NCBI GenBank assembly: GCA_965603495.1
Contig: CBFDDF010000001.1
Coordinates: 62,001 to 126,000 of the forward strand
DNA length: 64,000 nt
From: Thiomicrorhabdus sp965603495
Lineage (GTDB): Bacteria > Pseudomonadota > Gammaproteobacteria > Thiomicrospirales > Thiomicrospiraceae
Direction: 5' to 3'
A program made the position numbers and the translations under genes. Position 1 is the first letter of the stretch. Each line of letters begins with the position of its first letter. Under the pieces are notes generated by a model. The model was not told the origin of the DNA. It worked only from the letters and a program-made list of their open reading frames with translations, and did no database searches. Shown piece after piece: positions 52,721 through 61,458 of the stretch.

Positions 52721-54421
52721 ATGTCAACCGATCATTCTAGCCTTGAGACGAAAATGCCTGCTGAAAATGATGCTAAGTCAAAATTTCAAGCAAAACTGAA
52801 TGCCATGCAGGATAAGTTCAAAGCCGGCTTGCCTGCCCGCCTTGCCGAGATTCAGCAAGCTTGGGAGCAGGTGCAATCTATTGCAGACGGAGGTGAGTCC
52901 TTAGGCGTTTTACATCGTATGGTGCACACTTTAACGGGGTCATCGGGTACTTTTGGTTACCCACAGTTAAGTCGAGATTCACGCGCCTTAGAGATTTTGT
53001 TGAAGGGCTTGGTTAGCCAAACAGACATCAATTACGATGAGCACCGTTTGCAAATTCAGGGGATGATTAACGTCTTAGTCAAGGTCGCTGAAGAAGGTGT
53101 GGAAAGCGCATTAAGCCAGCAATTGGTCAGAAACTTAGGTAAAGCTGAAAGCAAGAATCATATCTTAATCTTAGAAGACGATAATGAGTTGAATCAGTTA
53201 TTAGTACAACAGCTGCATCACTTTGGTTATGAGGTGGTTTCAGTAGAATCTTTAGAGGGTTTAACGGCTTTAGTGGAGTCGTTTCATCCAGACCTGATTT
53301 TGGCGGACATCACTTTTCCTGAGGGTGACTTTTCTGGTTTACAAGCGGTTAAAACCATTTTGGAACAGCATGCCAAAGCGACAGATTTGCCCGTTATTTT
53401 TATTTCGGATCGTCAGGATATTGAAGCCCGTTTACAAGCGGTACGCGCCAAAGGCCAAGCTTATTTTCTAAAACCGATTAATGTCTCTGCATTGTTAAAT
53501 CAAGTACGTGAGATGACGAATCGTTTTGAAAGCGACCCTTTTCAGATTGTGGTGGTGGATGATGATCAAGCATTGGTGAACTTGATAACTTTCATATTGG
53601 AAGAGTATGGCATGCATGTGGCCAGTGTGACGGATCCTAAATTGGCGCTAGATGTCATAAGCAGTCACAAGCCTGACTTGATATTGATGGATCTTCACAT
53701 GCCTTGGTGTAGTGGCATAGAGCTGTCTCAGGTGATTCGCCAACATAATAACTTATCGATGATTCCAATTATCTTTTTGTCATCAGAAATAGATGAAGAC
53801 GTCCAATTTCAAGCAGTTTTAAATGGGGGAGATGACTTTTTAAGCAAGCCGATTGATGTGAACAAATTGCCGATGTTTATTCAATCGAGGGCGCAGCGCG
53901 CTCGCTCTCTAAGTTCATTGATGATTCGGGATGGCTTAACAGGACTACTTAACCACACTTATATTAAGGAAGTGGTTGAAACGGAAATGAATCGTTTGGA
54001 ACGCAGTGGCAATGAGTTTAGTGTGGTGATGTTAGATATCGATTTTTTCAAAAGGGTCAATGATAATTATGGCCATACGATTGGTGATGAGGTATTAAGA
54101 AGCTTTGCACATTTTCTGGTACAGCATCTGAGAAAAACCGATAAAGTAGGCCGTTATGGCGGTGAAGAGTTTATGGTGGTTTTGCCTGAAACAGCGTTAA
54201 GGGATGCCGTCGTGGTGATTAATTCCATTTTGGAGAAGTTTCGACAAGTGGTGCATCATGCCCCTGGTAGAGATTTTCAAGTCACCTTTAGTGCCGGCGT
54301 CATTTCAAGTAACGCCACCAATAATGTCGCTCTGCTACTGGAAAGCGTGGACAAAAGCCTTTATGAAGCCAAGCATGCGGGTAGAAATCAAGTTTTTGCC
54401 ACCGAGAAGGTTATTAAATAA
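52721..54421 (+). CDS. HPt-REC-REC-diguanylate cyclase output protein
   Basis: The start at 52721 (MSTDHSSLETK) is used; a TTG at 52664 would overlap the upstream gene. The 566-residue protein begins with an HPt domain (VLHRMVHTLTGSSGTFGY, phospho-His about residue 70). Two receivers follow: the first has LILADITFPEGDFSG, the second LILMDLHMPWCSG and SKPIDV. A GGDEF domain with active motif GGEEF (about 479-483) is at the C-terminus. The phosphorelay thus ends in c-di-GMP synthesis. HPt and receivers on one chain with a cyclase is uncommon. It is the last gene of the kinase operon. Confidence 0.9.
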   Translation: MSTDHSSLETKMPAENDAKSKFQAKLNAMQDKFKAGLPARLAEIQQAWEQVQSIADGGESLGVLHRMVHTLTGSSGTFGYPQLSRDSRALEILLKGLVSQTDINYDEHRLQIQGMINVLVKVAEEGVESALSQQLVRNLGKAESKNHILILEDDNELNQLLVQQLHHFGYEVVSVESLEGLTALVESFHPDLILADITFPEGDFSGLQAVKTILEQHAKATDLPVIFISDRQDIEARLQAVRAKGQAYFLKPINVSALLNQVREMTNRFESDPFQIVVVDDDQALVNLITFILEEYGMHVASVTDPKLALDVISSHKPDLILMDLHMPWCSGIELSQVIRQHNNLSMIPIIFLSSEIDEDVQFQAVLNGGDDFLSKPIDVNKLPMFIQSRAQRARSLSSLMIRDGLTGLLNHTYIKEVVETEMNRLERSGNEFSVVMLDIDFFKRVNDNYGHTIGDEVLRSFAHFLVQHLRKTDKVGRYGGEEFMVVLPETALRDAVVVINSILEKFRQVVHHAPGRDFQVTFSAGVISSNATNNVALLLESVDKSLYEAKHAGRNQVFATEKVIK

Positions 54422-54503
54422 TGGGCTATTTTTGGAGCTCTAAGCTGCAATGTTCAACATAATAGCCGCTGTTTTATAGTCTTTTCAGTGATCATTTAAA
54501 GTT

Positions 54504-54515
54504 ACCAGGCCTAGT
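54504..54515. repeat. ACCAGGCCTAGT variant copy (one mismatch)
   Basis: Intergenic copy. The single G-to-A change in CCTGG is what deamination of a methylated cytosine at a Dcm-type CCWGG site on the other strand would give. Confidence 0.6.
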
Positions 54516-54558
54516 AGCTTTACACCTTATTTGATATTCATCACACCTATCCATGTTG

Positions 54559-55764
54559 TTAAGCGAATAGATATTTACGCTTGTTTTGAGTGACTTTAGC
54601 AACATAATGGCGCGCTTCCGCGTATGCTAGCTTACGTGTTAGGTGTTGATATACCTGCTGTGGACGCATTCTATTAATGGTACGAATCGCTTCTTTCCTA
54701 TCCGTAGAAAACGCTTTTAGAACATTACCACTGCCGGTATTGTAAGCTGCAATCACACAATACTCTTGGGATGTTCTGTCATTAATGCCCGCTAAATACC
54801 GGTTAAATAAAATGGATAAATAGGCCACGCCATATTCAATATTATTGGCCGGTTTAAACAAGGTGTTTTTACTCGGGGTACCCGGGCGCTTATAAAGTAG
54901 TTGATGCACATCTCGTCCTGCTGTGCTGGGTACAATCTGCATCAAGCCATACGCAGGCGCTGAACTCATTGCAAAAGGGTTAAAGGCACTCTCTGTTTCA
55001 ATGATGCCGTAAATCAAAGCGGGTTCCACGTGAAACCGTCTGGCTTGCCTCAAGACATCGGTTTGATAGCGCCGCTTCTGTTGACCTTGATAATCTTTAA
55101 TCATCTCAAAACGGACAAAATAACGTGTTTTCCCATGGTCTAGGCGGCTCTGAAATCCCGTTTTTATCAGATAGTCGGCAAAGCGGTTAGCGCGCCAAGC
55201 ATATTGAATCGGCTTATTATCTTGGTCGTGGATCAAATCATATAAAAAAGGGGTTTGCCCAGGCTTAATCTCTTTAGCAGAGAGCAGATCAACTTCAGAA
55301 GGATCGGTTGGGGTTAATAAGGTGCTGACAATGGCTTTTTTGAGTGCCGCCTTCGGTTGGTCGCTGATCAGGGTTTCAACTTGAATACTCCCCGTAGTGA
55401 ACTCAATTAATGCACGGCTTTGGTAATGTTCAGTATATTTGACGTACTCTTTAGGCGTGGCGATGCGGGTCTCACCCCAAGTTTTCGCCAATTCATCTAA
55501 TAGGCTAGCGATTTGTTTTCTCACCAGGCCATCAAATTCAGGAATGCCCAGGCCTGGTACTTGCGCCGCGATGGCCTGTGATACATTTCCTTTATAGAGT
55601 TGATGGCTGGTGGTAATACTTTGGCGAATTTGCGTGGCGGTACAGCCTGCGAGGGAAACTCCAGCCGAGACAGATAGGCCAGCTTTGATAAAGAATCTAC
55701 GAGAAAACTGTAGCGGTTGGACTGGGCTGCTTCCTGAGCTTTCATGCAGTGGTTTTTTATTCAT
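54559..55764 (-). CDS. MltC-like membrane-bound lytic murein transglycosylase
   Basis: A 401-residue protein. The N-terminus has both a twin-arginine-like SRRFFIKAGLSVSAGVSLAGC stretch and a lipobox (SLAGC), so it may be a Tat-exported lipoprotein. A DUF3393 (MltC N-terminal) region spans about 60-200. The SLT catalytic domain has ETESAFNPFAMSSAPAYGLM (catalytic Glu near 260) and NNIEYGVAYLSILFNRYL. It cleaves peptidoglycan glycan chains. A CCAGGCCTGGT copy and a parS-like site lie in the gene. It starts 3 nt after the stop of a CDF transporter. Confidence 0.87.
   Translation of the reverse strand: MNKKPLHESSGSSPVQPLQFSRRFFIKAGLSVSAGVSLAGCTATQIRQSITTSHQLYKGNVSQAIAAQVPGLGIPEFDGLVRKQIASLLDELAKTWGETRIATPKEYVKYTEHYQSRALIEFTTGSIQVETLISDQPKAALKKAIVSTLLTPTDPSEVDLLSAKEIKPGQTPFLYDLIHDQDNKPIQYAWRANRFADYLIKTGFQSRLDHGKTRYFVRFEMIKDYQGQQKRRYQTDVLRQARRFHVEPALIYGIIETESAFNPFAMSSAPAYGLMQIVPSTAGRDVHQLLYKRPGTPSKNTLFKPANNIEYGVAYLSILFNRYLAGINDRTSQEYCVIAAYNTGSGNVLKAFSTDRKEAIRTINRMRPQQVYQHLTRKLAYAEARHYVAKVTQNKRKYLFA
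55022..55037. promoter_or_regulatory. parS: parS-like site in mltC-like gene
   Basis: GGTTCCACGTGAAACC keeps TTCCACGTGAAAC, the form seen in many Firmicute-type parS sites (TGTTCCACGTGAAACA), with two outer mismatches. It encodes RRFHVEP. Confidence 0.5.
55548..55558. repeat. CCAGGCCTGGT copy inside mltC-like gene
   Basis: Exact core with a half-copy ACCAGGCC 25 nt away (55523-55530). It encodes VPGLGIP. Confidence 0.7.
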
Positions 55765-55767
55765 TTT

Positions 55768-56424
55768 TTAAAGCCTTTTATCATCGCCGCCAGTGGCACT
55801 ACTACTGCAGATTGGCGTTGTGGTTTGCAGCTGTCTTAATTCATTTCTAGCGTCCTTTAGAATGCGAAGTGCTCCCCAAAAAACCAAGCCTGTAATGATT
55901 GAACCGATGATTAAATCAGGCAGGCGAGAATCTAACCACCATACCATCAATCCACTCAATATAACGCCGAGATTGGCCAAGACATCATTGGCCGAAAAAA
56001 TCCAACTGGCGCGCATATGGACTTCCCCATTACGATGTCCATAGATCAACTTCAAGCAGTAGGCATTGGCAATGAGCGCGATGAACCCCATCAATATCAT
56101 TAATTCAGAAATGGGTTCACTGCCATATAAAGCACGCCGAAGTATGTCAAAACCAATCAAGACTGCTAACATCATTTGAAAATATCCGCTGATTAAGGCG
56201 GCTTTGGCCTTAGTTTGCATGGCTTTACCAATCGCATAGAAGCCAATGGCATATACAATGGCATCGGCCAGCATATCCAAAGCATCAGCAGTCAGTCCGG
56301 TCGATTGTGCATACCAACCCACCGTAAATTCTAAGACAAACAACAGGGCATTGATGCCGAGTAATGTCAGTAATAAACCCTTTTGAGAGGCATCGGTAAT
56401 TTCAATATCACATTCACAAGCCAT
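55768..56424 (-). CDS. Cation diffusion facilitator family transporter (short form)
   Basis: A 218-residue protein with about six TM helices. STGLTADALDMLADAIVYAI (TM2 region, ADxLDMLxD) and WIFSANDVLANLGVILSGLM (ANDVLAN in TM5) supply the metal-binding aspartates of CDF proteins. The usual C-terminal cytoplasmic metallochaperone-like domain is missing, so it is a short-form CDF. An N-terminal MACECDIEI with two Cys may also contact metal. It probably effluxes Zn2+, Co2+ or a similar divalent metal. It is directly upstream of the mltC-like gene and downstream of a nuclease gene on the same strand. Confidence 0.85.
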   Translation of the reverse strand: MACECDIEITDASQKGLLLTLLGINALLFVLEFTVGWYAQSTGLTADALDMLADAIVYAIGFYAIGKAMQTKAKAALISGYFQMMLAVLIGFDILRRALYGSEPISELMILMGFIALIANAYCLKLIYGHRNGEVHMRASWIFSANDVLANLGVILSGLMVWWLDSRLPDLIIGSIITGLVFWGALRILKDARNELRQLQTTTPICSSSATGGDDKRL

Positions 56425-56452
56425 AATGGTTCCTTACATTCATTGAGTGGTT

Positions 56453-57328
56453 TTAATAACGAGAAGGGCGATTAGAGACGGCTGGTAAAGACCAGGCCGC
56501 AGGTGTTTTATCGCTCTCAAGACGATCTTCAAATTCATCTTCCAGTTGAGAGAAAAAATCGATCCCCGTTTGGGCTTCAATATCGTCAATGGATGTGACA
56601 AAGGTCATTAAATCCGCATTCTCTTTGGCATTTTGTGGAAATATAAAAGCCAACGCAATCGCGGGTTGTTCAGGGGAGGTTGGTTTGATTAATATTTTGT
56701 AAAAGGCTTTAGGAATCGCCACCTTAGTATGTTTAAGGGTGTTAGGGTTTTCAGCAAAAATAGGCCCTGTCACCACCCAGAAATCACCATGCCATTCTGA
56801 AAAGTCATTACCAATAATCTCTTCCAAGCGTTGCCAAGATTTCTGATTAAGATTGGGTTTTTGCGGGGTGATATTGGTCATTAAAAAAGTTTCATATTGC
56901 GCAGACTTTCCATAACGGCTGGCAATCACATAGTTAGGTGCCATATGGCCACGATCGTAGTCAGAGCCCGTATAGTCATTATGGCGAATGCCTACGATGC
57001 TACGCCAATCGGCTTTAAATCCACTTGGACGTTTGCCACTCTTAAACTGCTGTGCGGTGACTTGATAGGTGACCCATAGCGGATTGGCTAATTTTTCCGA
57101 GTATTCGAGCATATAACCTTCGTTACGCAAAACATGTGACCAACCACTTGTCGCAATGCCGGATTCTACTTTGGGAAGCCCCATATAACTCATGGCAGGG
57201 CGAGCAATAAGCGATTCGTAGGCAAACCAAAGCCCACCCGCCAAAAAAATGAACAGGATATATTTAGGGTTGCGGACAATGAATTTGAAAAGAGAGTTTA
57301 ATAACCGTAAAGTTTGAGTTTTTGTCAT
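56453..57328 (-). CDS. Membrane-anchored DNA/RNA non-specific endonuclease (NUC1 family)
   Basis: A 291-residue protein with an N-terminal TM anchor (about 22-40) and a nuclease domain. The catalytic DRGH motif is at 125-128 (YDRGHMAPNYV) and is followed by FLMTNITPQKPNLNQKSWQR, which holds the Mg2+-binding Asn. This is the beta-beta-alpha metal family of Serratia nuclease. The periplasmic location suggests digestion of incoming DNA/RNA or nutrient recovery. It is first in a run with the CDF and mltC-like genes. No cognate inhibitor gene is visible. Confidence 0.9.
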   Translation of the reverse strand: MTKTQTLRLLNSLFKFIVRNPKYILFIFLAGGLWFAYESLIARPAMSYMGLPKVESGIATSGWSHVLRNEGYMLEYSEKLANPLWVTYQVTAQQFKSGKRPSGFKADWRSIVGIRHNDYTGSDYDRGHMAPNYVIASRYGKSAQYETFLMTNITPQKPNLNQKSWQRLEEIIGNDFSEWHGDFWVVTGPIFAENPNTLKHTKVAIPKAFYKILIKPTSPEQPAIALAFIFPQNAKENADLMTFVTSIDDIEAQTGIDFFSQLEDEFEDRLESDKTPAAWSLPAVSNRPSRY

Positions 57329-57642
57329 GAGAATACAGGGGGTTTGTATTTTAAAGGCTTAATTATATAGTGGCTTTAAATGGTTTTGCGAAATCAAAGC
57401 GACAATAATCGCCTTGACGAAATTTGTGATAGGTACCGCGAATGACACTGCCTTATTAGAATCGTTTCTTGAGATAGAGTATTTGAGAGCCATTTTCCAA
57501 GGAATGGGTCTTTATTAATGGTCATATTTTTTGGTATGGCATTGAAATCTTTAGTGATAATGCGCCTTTTTTGTAAATTTGATTAGGGTTCGTTTGCTAT
57601 ACTCATTAAGATAAAAATTCTTTTTATGGTGGACCAATCCTT
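57329..57642. other. Divergent 314-bp spacer
   Basis: No gene is seen. It separates the nuclease and the GGDEF-EAL gene, so it holds both promoters. A likely extended -10 element for the plus strand is at 57595-57603. Confidence 0.5.
57595..57603 (+). promoter_or_regulatory. Possible extended -10 promoter of GGDEF-EAL gene
   Basis: TGCTATACT has the TGN extended -10 pattern joined to TATACT, 40 nt before the start codon. No well-spaced -35 is present. Confidence 0.35.
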
Positions 57643-59742
57643 ATGACGGACTCAAAATTTAATAATCAGGACTGGGTTCAGTACCTTGAGGCAGAAGGCC
57701 TCGGTGTCTGGGATTGGGATACCGTGAAGAATGAGGTGCTTTTCTCTAAGCAGTGGAAATCCATGTTGGGGTATGCTGAAGATGAAATTGGCACTAGCTT
57801 TGATGAATTTCAATCACGTTTACACCCTGAAGATAATATTCAGGATGTACTGGCTAACTTAACAGCACATCTAGAGGGCAAAAATCCAGTTTTTTCTAAA
57901 GAAATTAGATTGCAAACTAAGTCCGGTGATTATCGTTGGATTTTGGCGCAAGGCTCTATTGTTGAGCGTGATGAACAGAATCGTCCTTTACGAGTCAGAG
58001 GCACGCACAAGGATATTACGGCTTCTCAAGAAGCACTTCAGCAGCTTACAGAACAAAAAAAGTTCATTAACAAAGTACTTAGCTTTGCGCCTATTTTTGT
58101 CTATATATTTGACCTGATTGAGCAAAAAATCATCTATTGTAATGAAGCTGTTTTTACTCTTTTGGGCTACACACCTGCGGAAATTCAAGCACGTGACAAG
58201 AACCTAATCGATATGTCATTGTTTCACCCTGATGACTTACCCAGAGTACAAGCGAATTTTGTTGAGTTAATGAAGTTACAAGATGGTCAGTCTAAAGTGA
58301 TTGAATATCGATTGAAGCATCAAGATGGCCAATATCGTATTTTTAGAAGCTATGACACGCCTTTTTTACGCGATGCAGATCAACAGGTTATTCAGATAGT
58401 CGGTACCGCAGTAGATGTCACTAAACTGAGAGATTCTGAAGTGCGTTTGGAGCATTTAGCACACCATGATCCACTCACAAACTTACCGAATAGAACCTTA
58501 TTACATGCTCGATTACAGCACTCTTTACAGGTGTCCGAGCGTTTAGGTTTGCAACTTTGTGTGTGCTTTATTGATTTGGATAATTTTAAGAACATCAATG
58601 ATAGTTATGGCCACTCTGTTGGCGATAAAGTATTAATGGAAGTAGCAAATCGCATGCAAGGCATTATCCGCAAAGGCGATACTTTGGCCAGAGTGGGCGG
58701 TGATGAATTTGTTTTAGTGATGGATAATATCGACCTTGAGGGGAATCGTCGAGAGGTACTGCAAAAGTTTATACAAGTGTTTGAGCGCCCATTCAGGGTC
58801 GATAATAAAGACTTTAACGTTTCTATGAGTATGGGAATAAGTCGTTATCCGCTGCACGGTCAGTCAATTGAGATTTTAAATAAACATGCCGATACGGCGA
58901 TGTATCAAGCGAAATTAGCAGGAAAAAACACTTTTAGAATTTATTCTGAGGCCATGTCACTCAACGTAATTTCTAGAATGGAAATGGAAATAGACCTTAA
59001 AGCCGCTATCCAATCTAAACAGTTTGAACTGTATTACCAGCCCCAGCTGTGTTTAAAAACCCATAAGGTCGTGGGTTTGGAAGCATTGATTCGATGGAAT
59101 CATCCTATAAAAGGCCTGGTAGTTCCCAATGATTTTATCCCTTTGGCAGAAGAGTTACGTTTTATTATCCCTATGGGGTTGTGGGTGTTGCAACAGGCTT
59201 GTGTCGACTTAAAACAATTGCAAGAGACCTTGGGCTATGACGGCCGTATTGCCGTTAATGTTTCAGGGATTCAACTTGAAGACAGTGACTTTATTTCACA
59301 AGTTCAGAAAGTGATGGAGCTTGCAGAAGTCTCCCCTGAAAAGATTGAGCTAGAAGTGACTGAATCCGTCATTATCAGTGATCCAAAGGGCAGTATCGCA
59401 CGTTTAAATACCTTGCGAGCCATGCAATTTAATATTGCGCTGGATGATTTTGGAACGGGGTATTCTTCATTAAGTGATTTGAAAAAACTGCCGGTTACCA
59501 AGCTTAAAATCGATAAAAGTTTTGTCGATGATCTACCTGATGGTGAAGATGATCAAGCCATCTCCACCGCCATTATTTCATTAGCGAAGGCAATGAAAAT
59601 GAGTACCCTTGCCGAAGGTATTGAAACCGAAGCGCAAATGACCTATTTAGCGCAAAATGGCTGTGGATTCGGCCAAGGTTACTGGTTTAGTAAACCAAAG
59701 CCTTTGGCAGAGATTATGGCTTGGTTGGCAAGCCGGATTTAA
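57643..59742 (+). CDS. PAS-PAS-GGDEF-EAL c-di-GMP signalling protein
   Basis: A 699-residue cytoplasmic protein. PAS1 with PAC (about 10-130, GVWDWDTVKNEVLFSKQWKS) and PAS2 (about 140-265) are followed by a GGDEF domain with intact GGDEF (352-356), then an EAL domain with intact EAL (480-482, GLEALIRWNHP) and the DDFGTGYSSL loop. Both catalytic sites look functional, so it may both make and break c-di-GMP, or be switched by its PAS domains. It is followed by a small ABM-domain gene after 21 nt, probably co-transcribed. Confidence 0.93.
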   Translation: MTDSKFNNQDWVQYLEAEGLGVWDWDTVKNEVLFSKQWKSMLGYAEDEIGTSFDEFQSRLHPEDNIQDVLANLTAHLEGKNPVFSKEIRLQTKSGDYRWILAQGSIVERDEQNRPLRVRGTHKDITASQEALQQLTEQKKFINKVLSFAPIFVYIFDLIEQKIIYCNEAVFTLLGYTPAEIQARDKNLIDMSLFHPDDLPRVQANFVELMKLQDGQSKVIEYRLKHQDGQYRIFRSYDTPFLRDADQQVIQIVGTAVDVTKLRDSEVRLEHLAHHDPLTNLPNRTLLHARLQHSLQVSERLGLQLCVCFIDLDNFKNINDSYGHSVGDKVLMEVANRMQGIIRKGDTLARVGGDEFVLVMDNIDLEGNRREVLQKFIQVFERPFRVDNKDFNVSMSMGISRYPLHGQSIEILNKHADTAMYQAKLAGKNTFRIYSEAMSLNVISRMEMEIDLKAAIQSKQFELYYQPQLCLKTHKVVGLEALIRWNHPIKGLVVPNDFIPLAEELRFIIPMGLWVLQQACVDLKQLQETLGYDGRIAVNVSGIQLEDSDFISQVQKVMELAEVSPEKIELEVTESVIISDPKGSIARLNTLRAMQFNIALDDFGTGYSSLSDLKKLPVTKLKIDKSFVDDLPDGEDDQAISTAIISLAKAMKMSTLAEGIETEAQMTYLAQNGCGFGQGYWFSKPKPLAEIMAWLASRI
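59112..59120. repeat. AGGCCTGGT partial copy inside GGDEF-EAL gene
   Basis: Only the centre and right arm of the dispersed palindrome are conserved. Confidence 0.35.
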
Positions 59743-59763
59743 ATTTAATTAATTGGAAATATT

Positions 59764-60117
59764 ATGTCCTCAAAAGTCTATTGTTTAGCGCAATTCCAAC
59801 CTAAACCTGGCAAAGAAGCCGAACTGTTTAGCATATTACAAAGCCTAGAACCTAACACCTTACGTGAGGATGGTTGTTTACAATATAGAGTAACGCGTCA
59901 GATTCCGAATCGCTTTGCCGAAGGCAAAAGCCTGCCGATTGTATTTAATGAAATCTGGGCGGATATGGCGGCATTTGAAGCACACTGTCAGCGCCAAGAG
60001 ATTGTGAGTTTTTTTGAAACGGTTTGTTTGTCAGAAACAGGCCTAGCGGCGGAGTGGAATGTTTGCGTCTATAGCGACCAGCCTGAAAATTATGATGCAC
60101 CATTATTAGTCTCTTAA
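59764..60117 (+). CDS. Antibiotic biosynthesis monooxygenase (ABM) domain protein
   Basis: A 117-residue protein with a ferredoxin-like ABM fold. VYCLAQFQPKPGKEAELFSI is the first beta-alpha unit, and LPIVFNEIWADMAAFEAHCQ is the second strand and the AF..H helix characteristic of YgiN-type quinol monooxygenases and related proteins. It is likely a dimer acting on quinols or similar small substrates. It lies 21 nt after the GGDEF-EAL gene on the same strand, with an AATTGGA-type ribosome-binding site. Confidence 0.85.
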   Translation: MSSKVYCLAQFQPKPGKEAELFSILQSLEPNTLREDGCLQYRVTRQIPNRFAEGKSLPIVFNEIWADMAAFEAHCQRQEIVSFFETVCLSETGLAAEWNVCVYSDQPENYDAPLLVS

Positions 60118-60376
60118 CGAAACCTTTACACTTGAAGTTTGATTTCTAAAGTTATTAAACCGATTGATGGTTTTTTACCACCAGATTTAAACGTTAAGAG
60201 CATGTCGAATCATTAAATATTTCAATGTGTTCACTGTGTATTACTTGCTTGCTGTTTTCAGGAGGGGGTATTAGAATTAACACCCACTAATAGTGCGTGA
60301 TTTACGTGGTAGTCTATGATTTATTTCTAGTAGACAGGTCGTATTTGTAGATTAGTGAACAAACACGAATCCTTTA

Positions 60377-61456
60377 ATGGCCAGGAATTTCGAAGTGAAC
60401 TACGAAAATGAAATATTAATTGTTGATGACGCACCCGAAAATATTGAGTATCTCGAGCTTGTTTTAAGTGAAGATAGTTATCATTTTAGCACTGCTGATA
60501 GTGGTGAGCAGGCGTTAAAGATCTTAGCCGAACGCTCTTTTGACCTTATTTTACTCGATGTCACTATGCCTGGTATGGATGGCTTTGAAGTGTGTCGAAT
60601 CCTCAAAGAAACTCCACGTCTGAAAAATATTCCCGTTATTTTCCTGACGGCTCGAACGGATATCGAGGCTATTACCCATGCATTCGGTTTGGGGGCGGTA
60701 GATTACATCACTAAACCCTTTAATGCCACCGAGCTGTTGGTGCGTGTTAAAAATCACATTGAACTCCACAATACTAAAAAACGTCTCAAGTTTGCCAATG
60801 ATGCATTGCAGAGTAAATTAGAACTTAAAGAGCGTCGTTTAATTTCTGAAATTGAAGACGGCCAGCGAGAGATGATCTATATTCTGACCGAATTGGTAGA
60901 AGCTAATTCTGATGAAACGGGTAAACATATTCGTCGAGTGGCGAAATATTCGCGTTTATTGGCATATTATCACCCTCTTCTAAGCATAGAAGATGAAGAG
61001 ATTATTTGCCATGTTGCACCCATGCATGACATTGGCAAGGTTTGCATTCCCGCAGAAATTTTGCATAAAAAAGGCCGCTTGACGGAGGCAGAATTCGAAA
61101 TCATGAAGTCGCATACCGTTAAGGCACATGATTTTTTTAAGAAGTCTGATCGTCGCTTAATGAAAGCCGCTGATATTGTTGCTTTACAGCATCATGAACA
61201 TTGGGATGGCAACGGCTATCCATATGGCTTGAAAGGCGAGAAAATCCATGTCTATGGACGTATTGTTGCAATCTCTGATGTGTTTGATGCCTTAACGCAT
61301 AAACGTCAGTATAAAGAGGCTTGGCCAGTAGAAGATGCTCTGAAATACATTGAGGAACGCAGTGGTACTCAGTTTGATCCCACTATAGTCGCGTTGTTTT
61401 TAGCGCATTCGGATGAAATGATTAAAATTTGCAAAGAAGACCTTCCGGAAGAGTAA
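60377..61456 (+). CDS. Response regulator with HD-GYP c-di-GMP phosphodiesterase domain
   Basis: A 359-residue RpfG-like protein. The N-terminal receiver (about 10-125) has LILLDVTMPGMDG and TKPFNA. A linker helix (LKFANDALQSKLELKERRLI) leads to the HD-GYP domain with HDIGKV (H217, D218) and HHEHWDGNGYPYGLKGEKIH, where the GYP motif is intact. It degrades c-di-GMP, and phosphorylation of the receiver should control it. It has no adjacent kinase. A palindrome copy follows the stop. Confidence 0.94.
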   Translation: MARNFEVNYENEILIVDDAPENIEYLELVLSEDSYHFSTADSGEQALKILAERSFDLILLDVTMPGMDGFEVCRILKETPRLKNIPVIFLTARTDIEAITHAFGLGAVDYITKPFNATELLVRVKNHIELHNTKKRLKFANDALQSKLELKERRLISEIEDGQREMIYILTELVEANSDETGKHIRRVAKYSRLLAYYHPLLSIEDEEIICHVAPMHDIGKVCIPAEILHKKGRLTEAEFEIMKSHTVKAHDFFKKSDRRLMKAADIVALQHHEHWDGNGYPYGLKGEKIHVYGRIVAISDVFDALTHKRQYKEAWPVEDALKYIEERSGTQFDPTIVALFLAHSDEMIKICKEDLPEE

Positions 61457-61458
61457 TG

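Noticed and set aside
56453..57328. Secreted nuclease as an antibacterial toxin
   Set aside because: No immunity gene, no secretion-system tag and a simple TM anchor; a periplasmic scavenging nuclease is the plainer reading.
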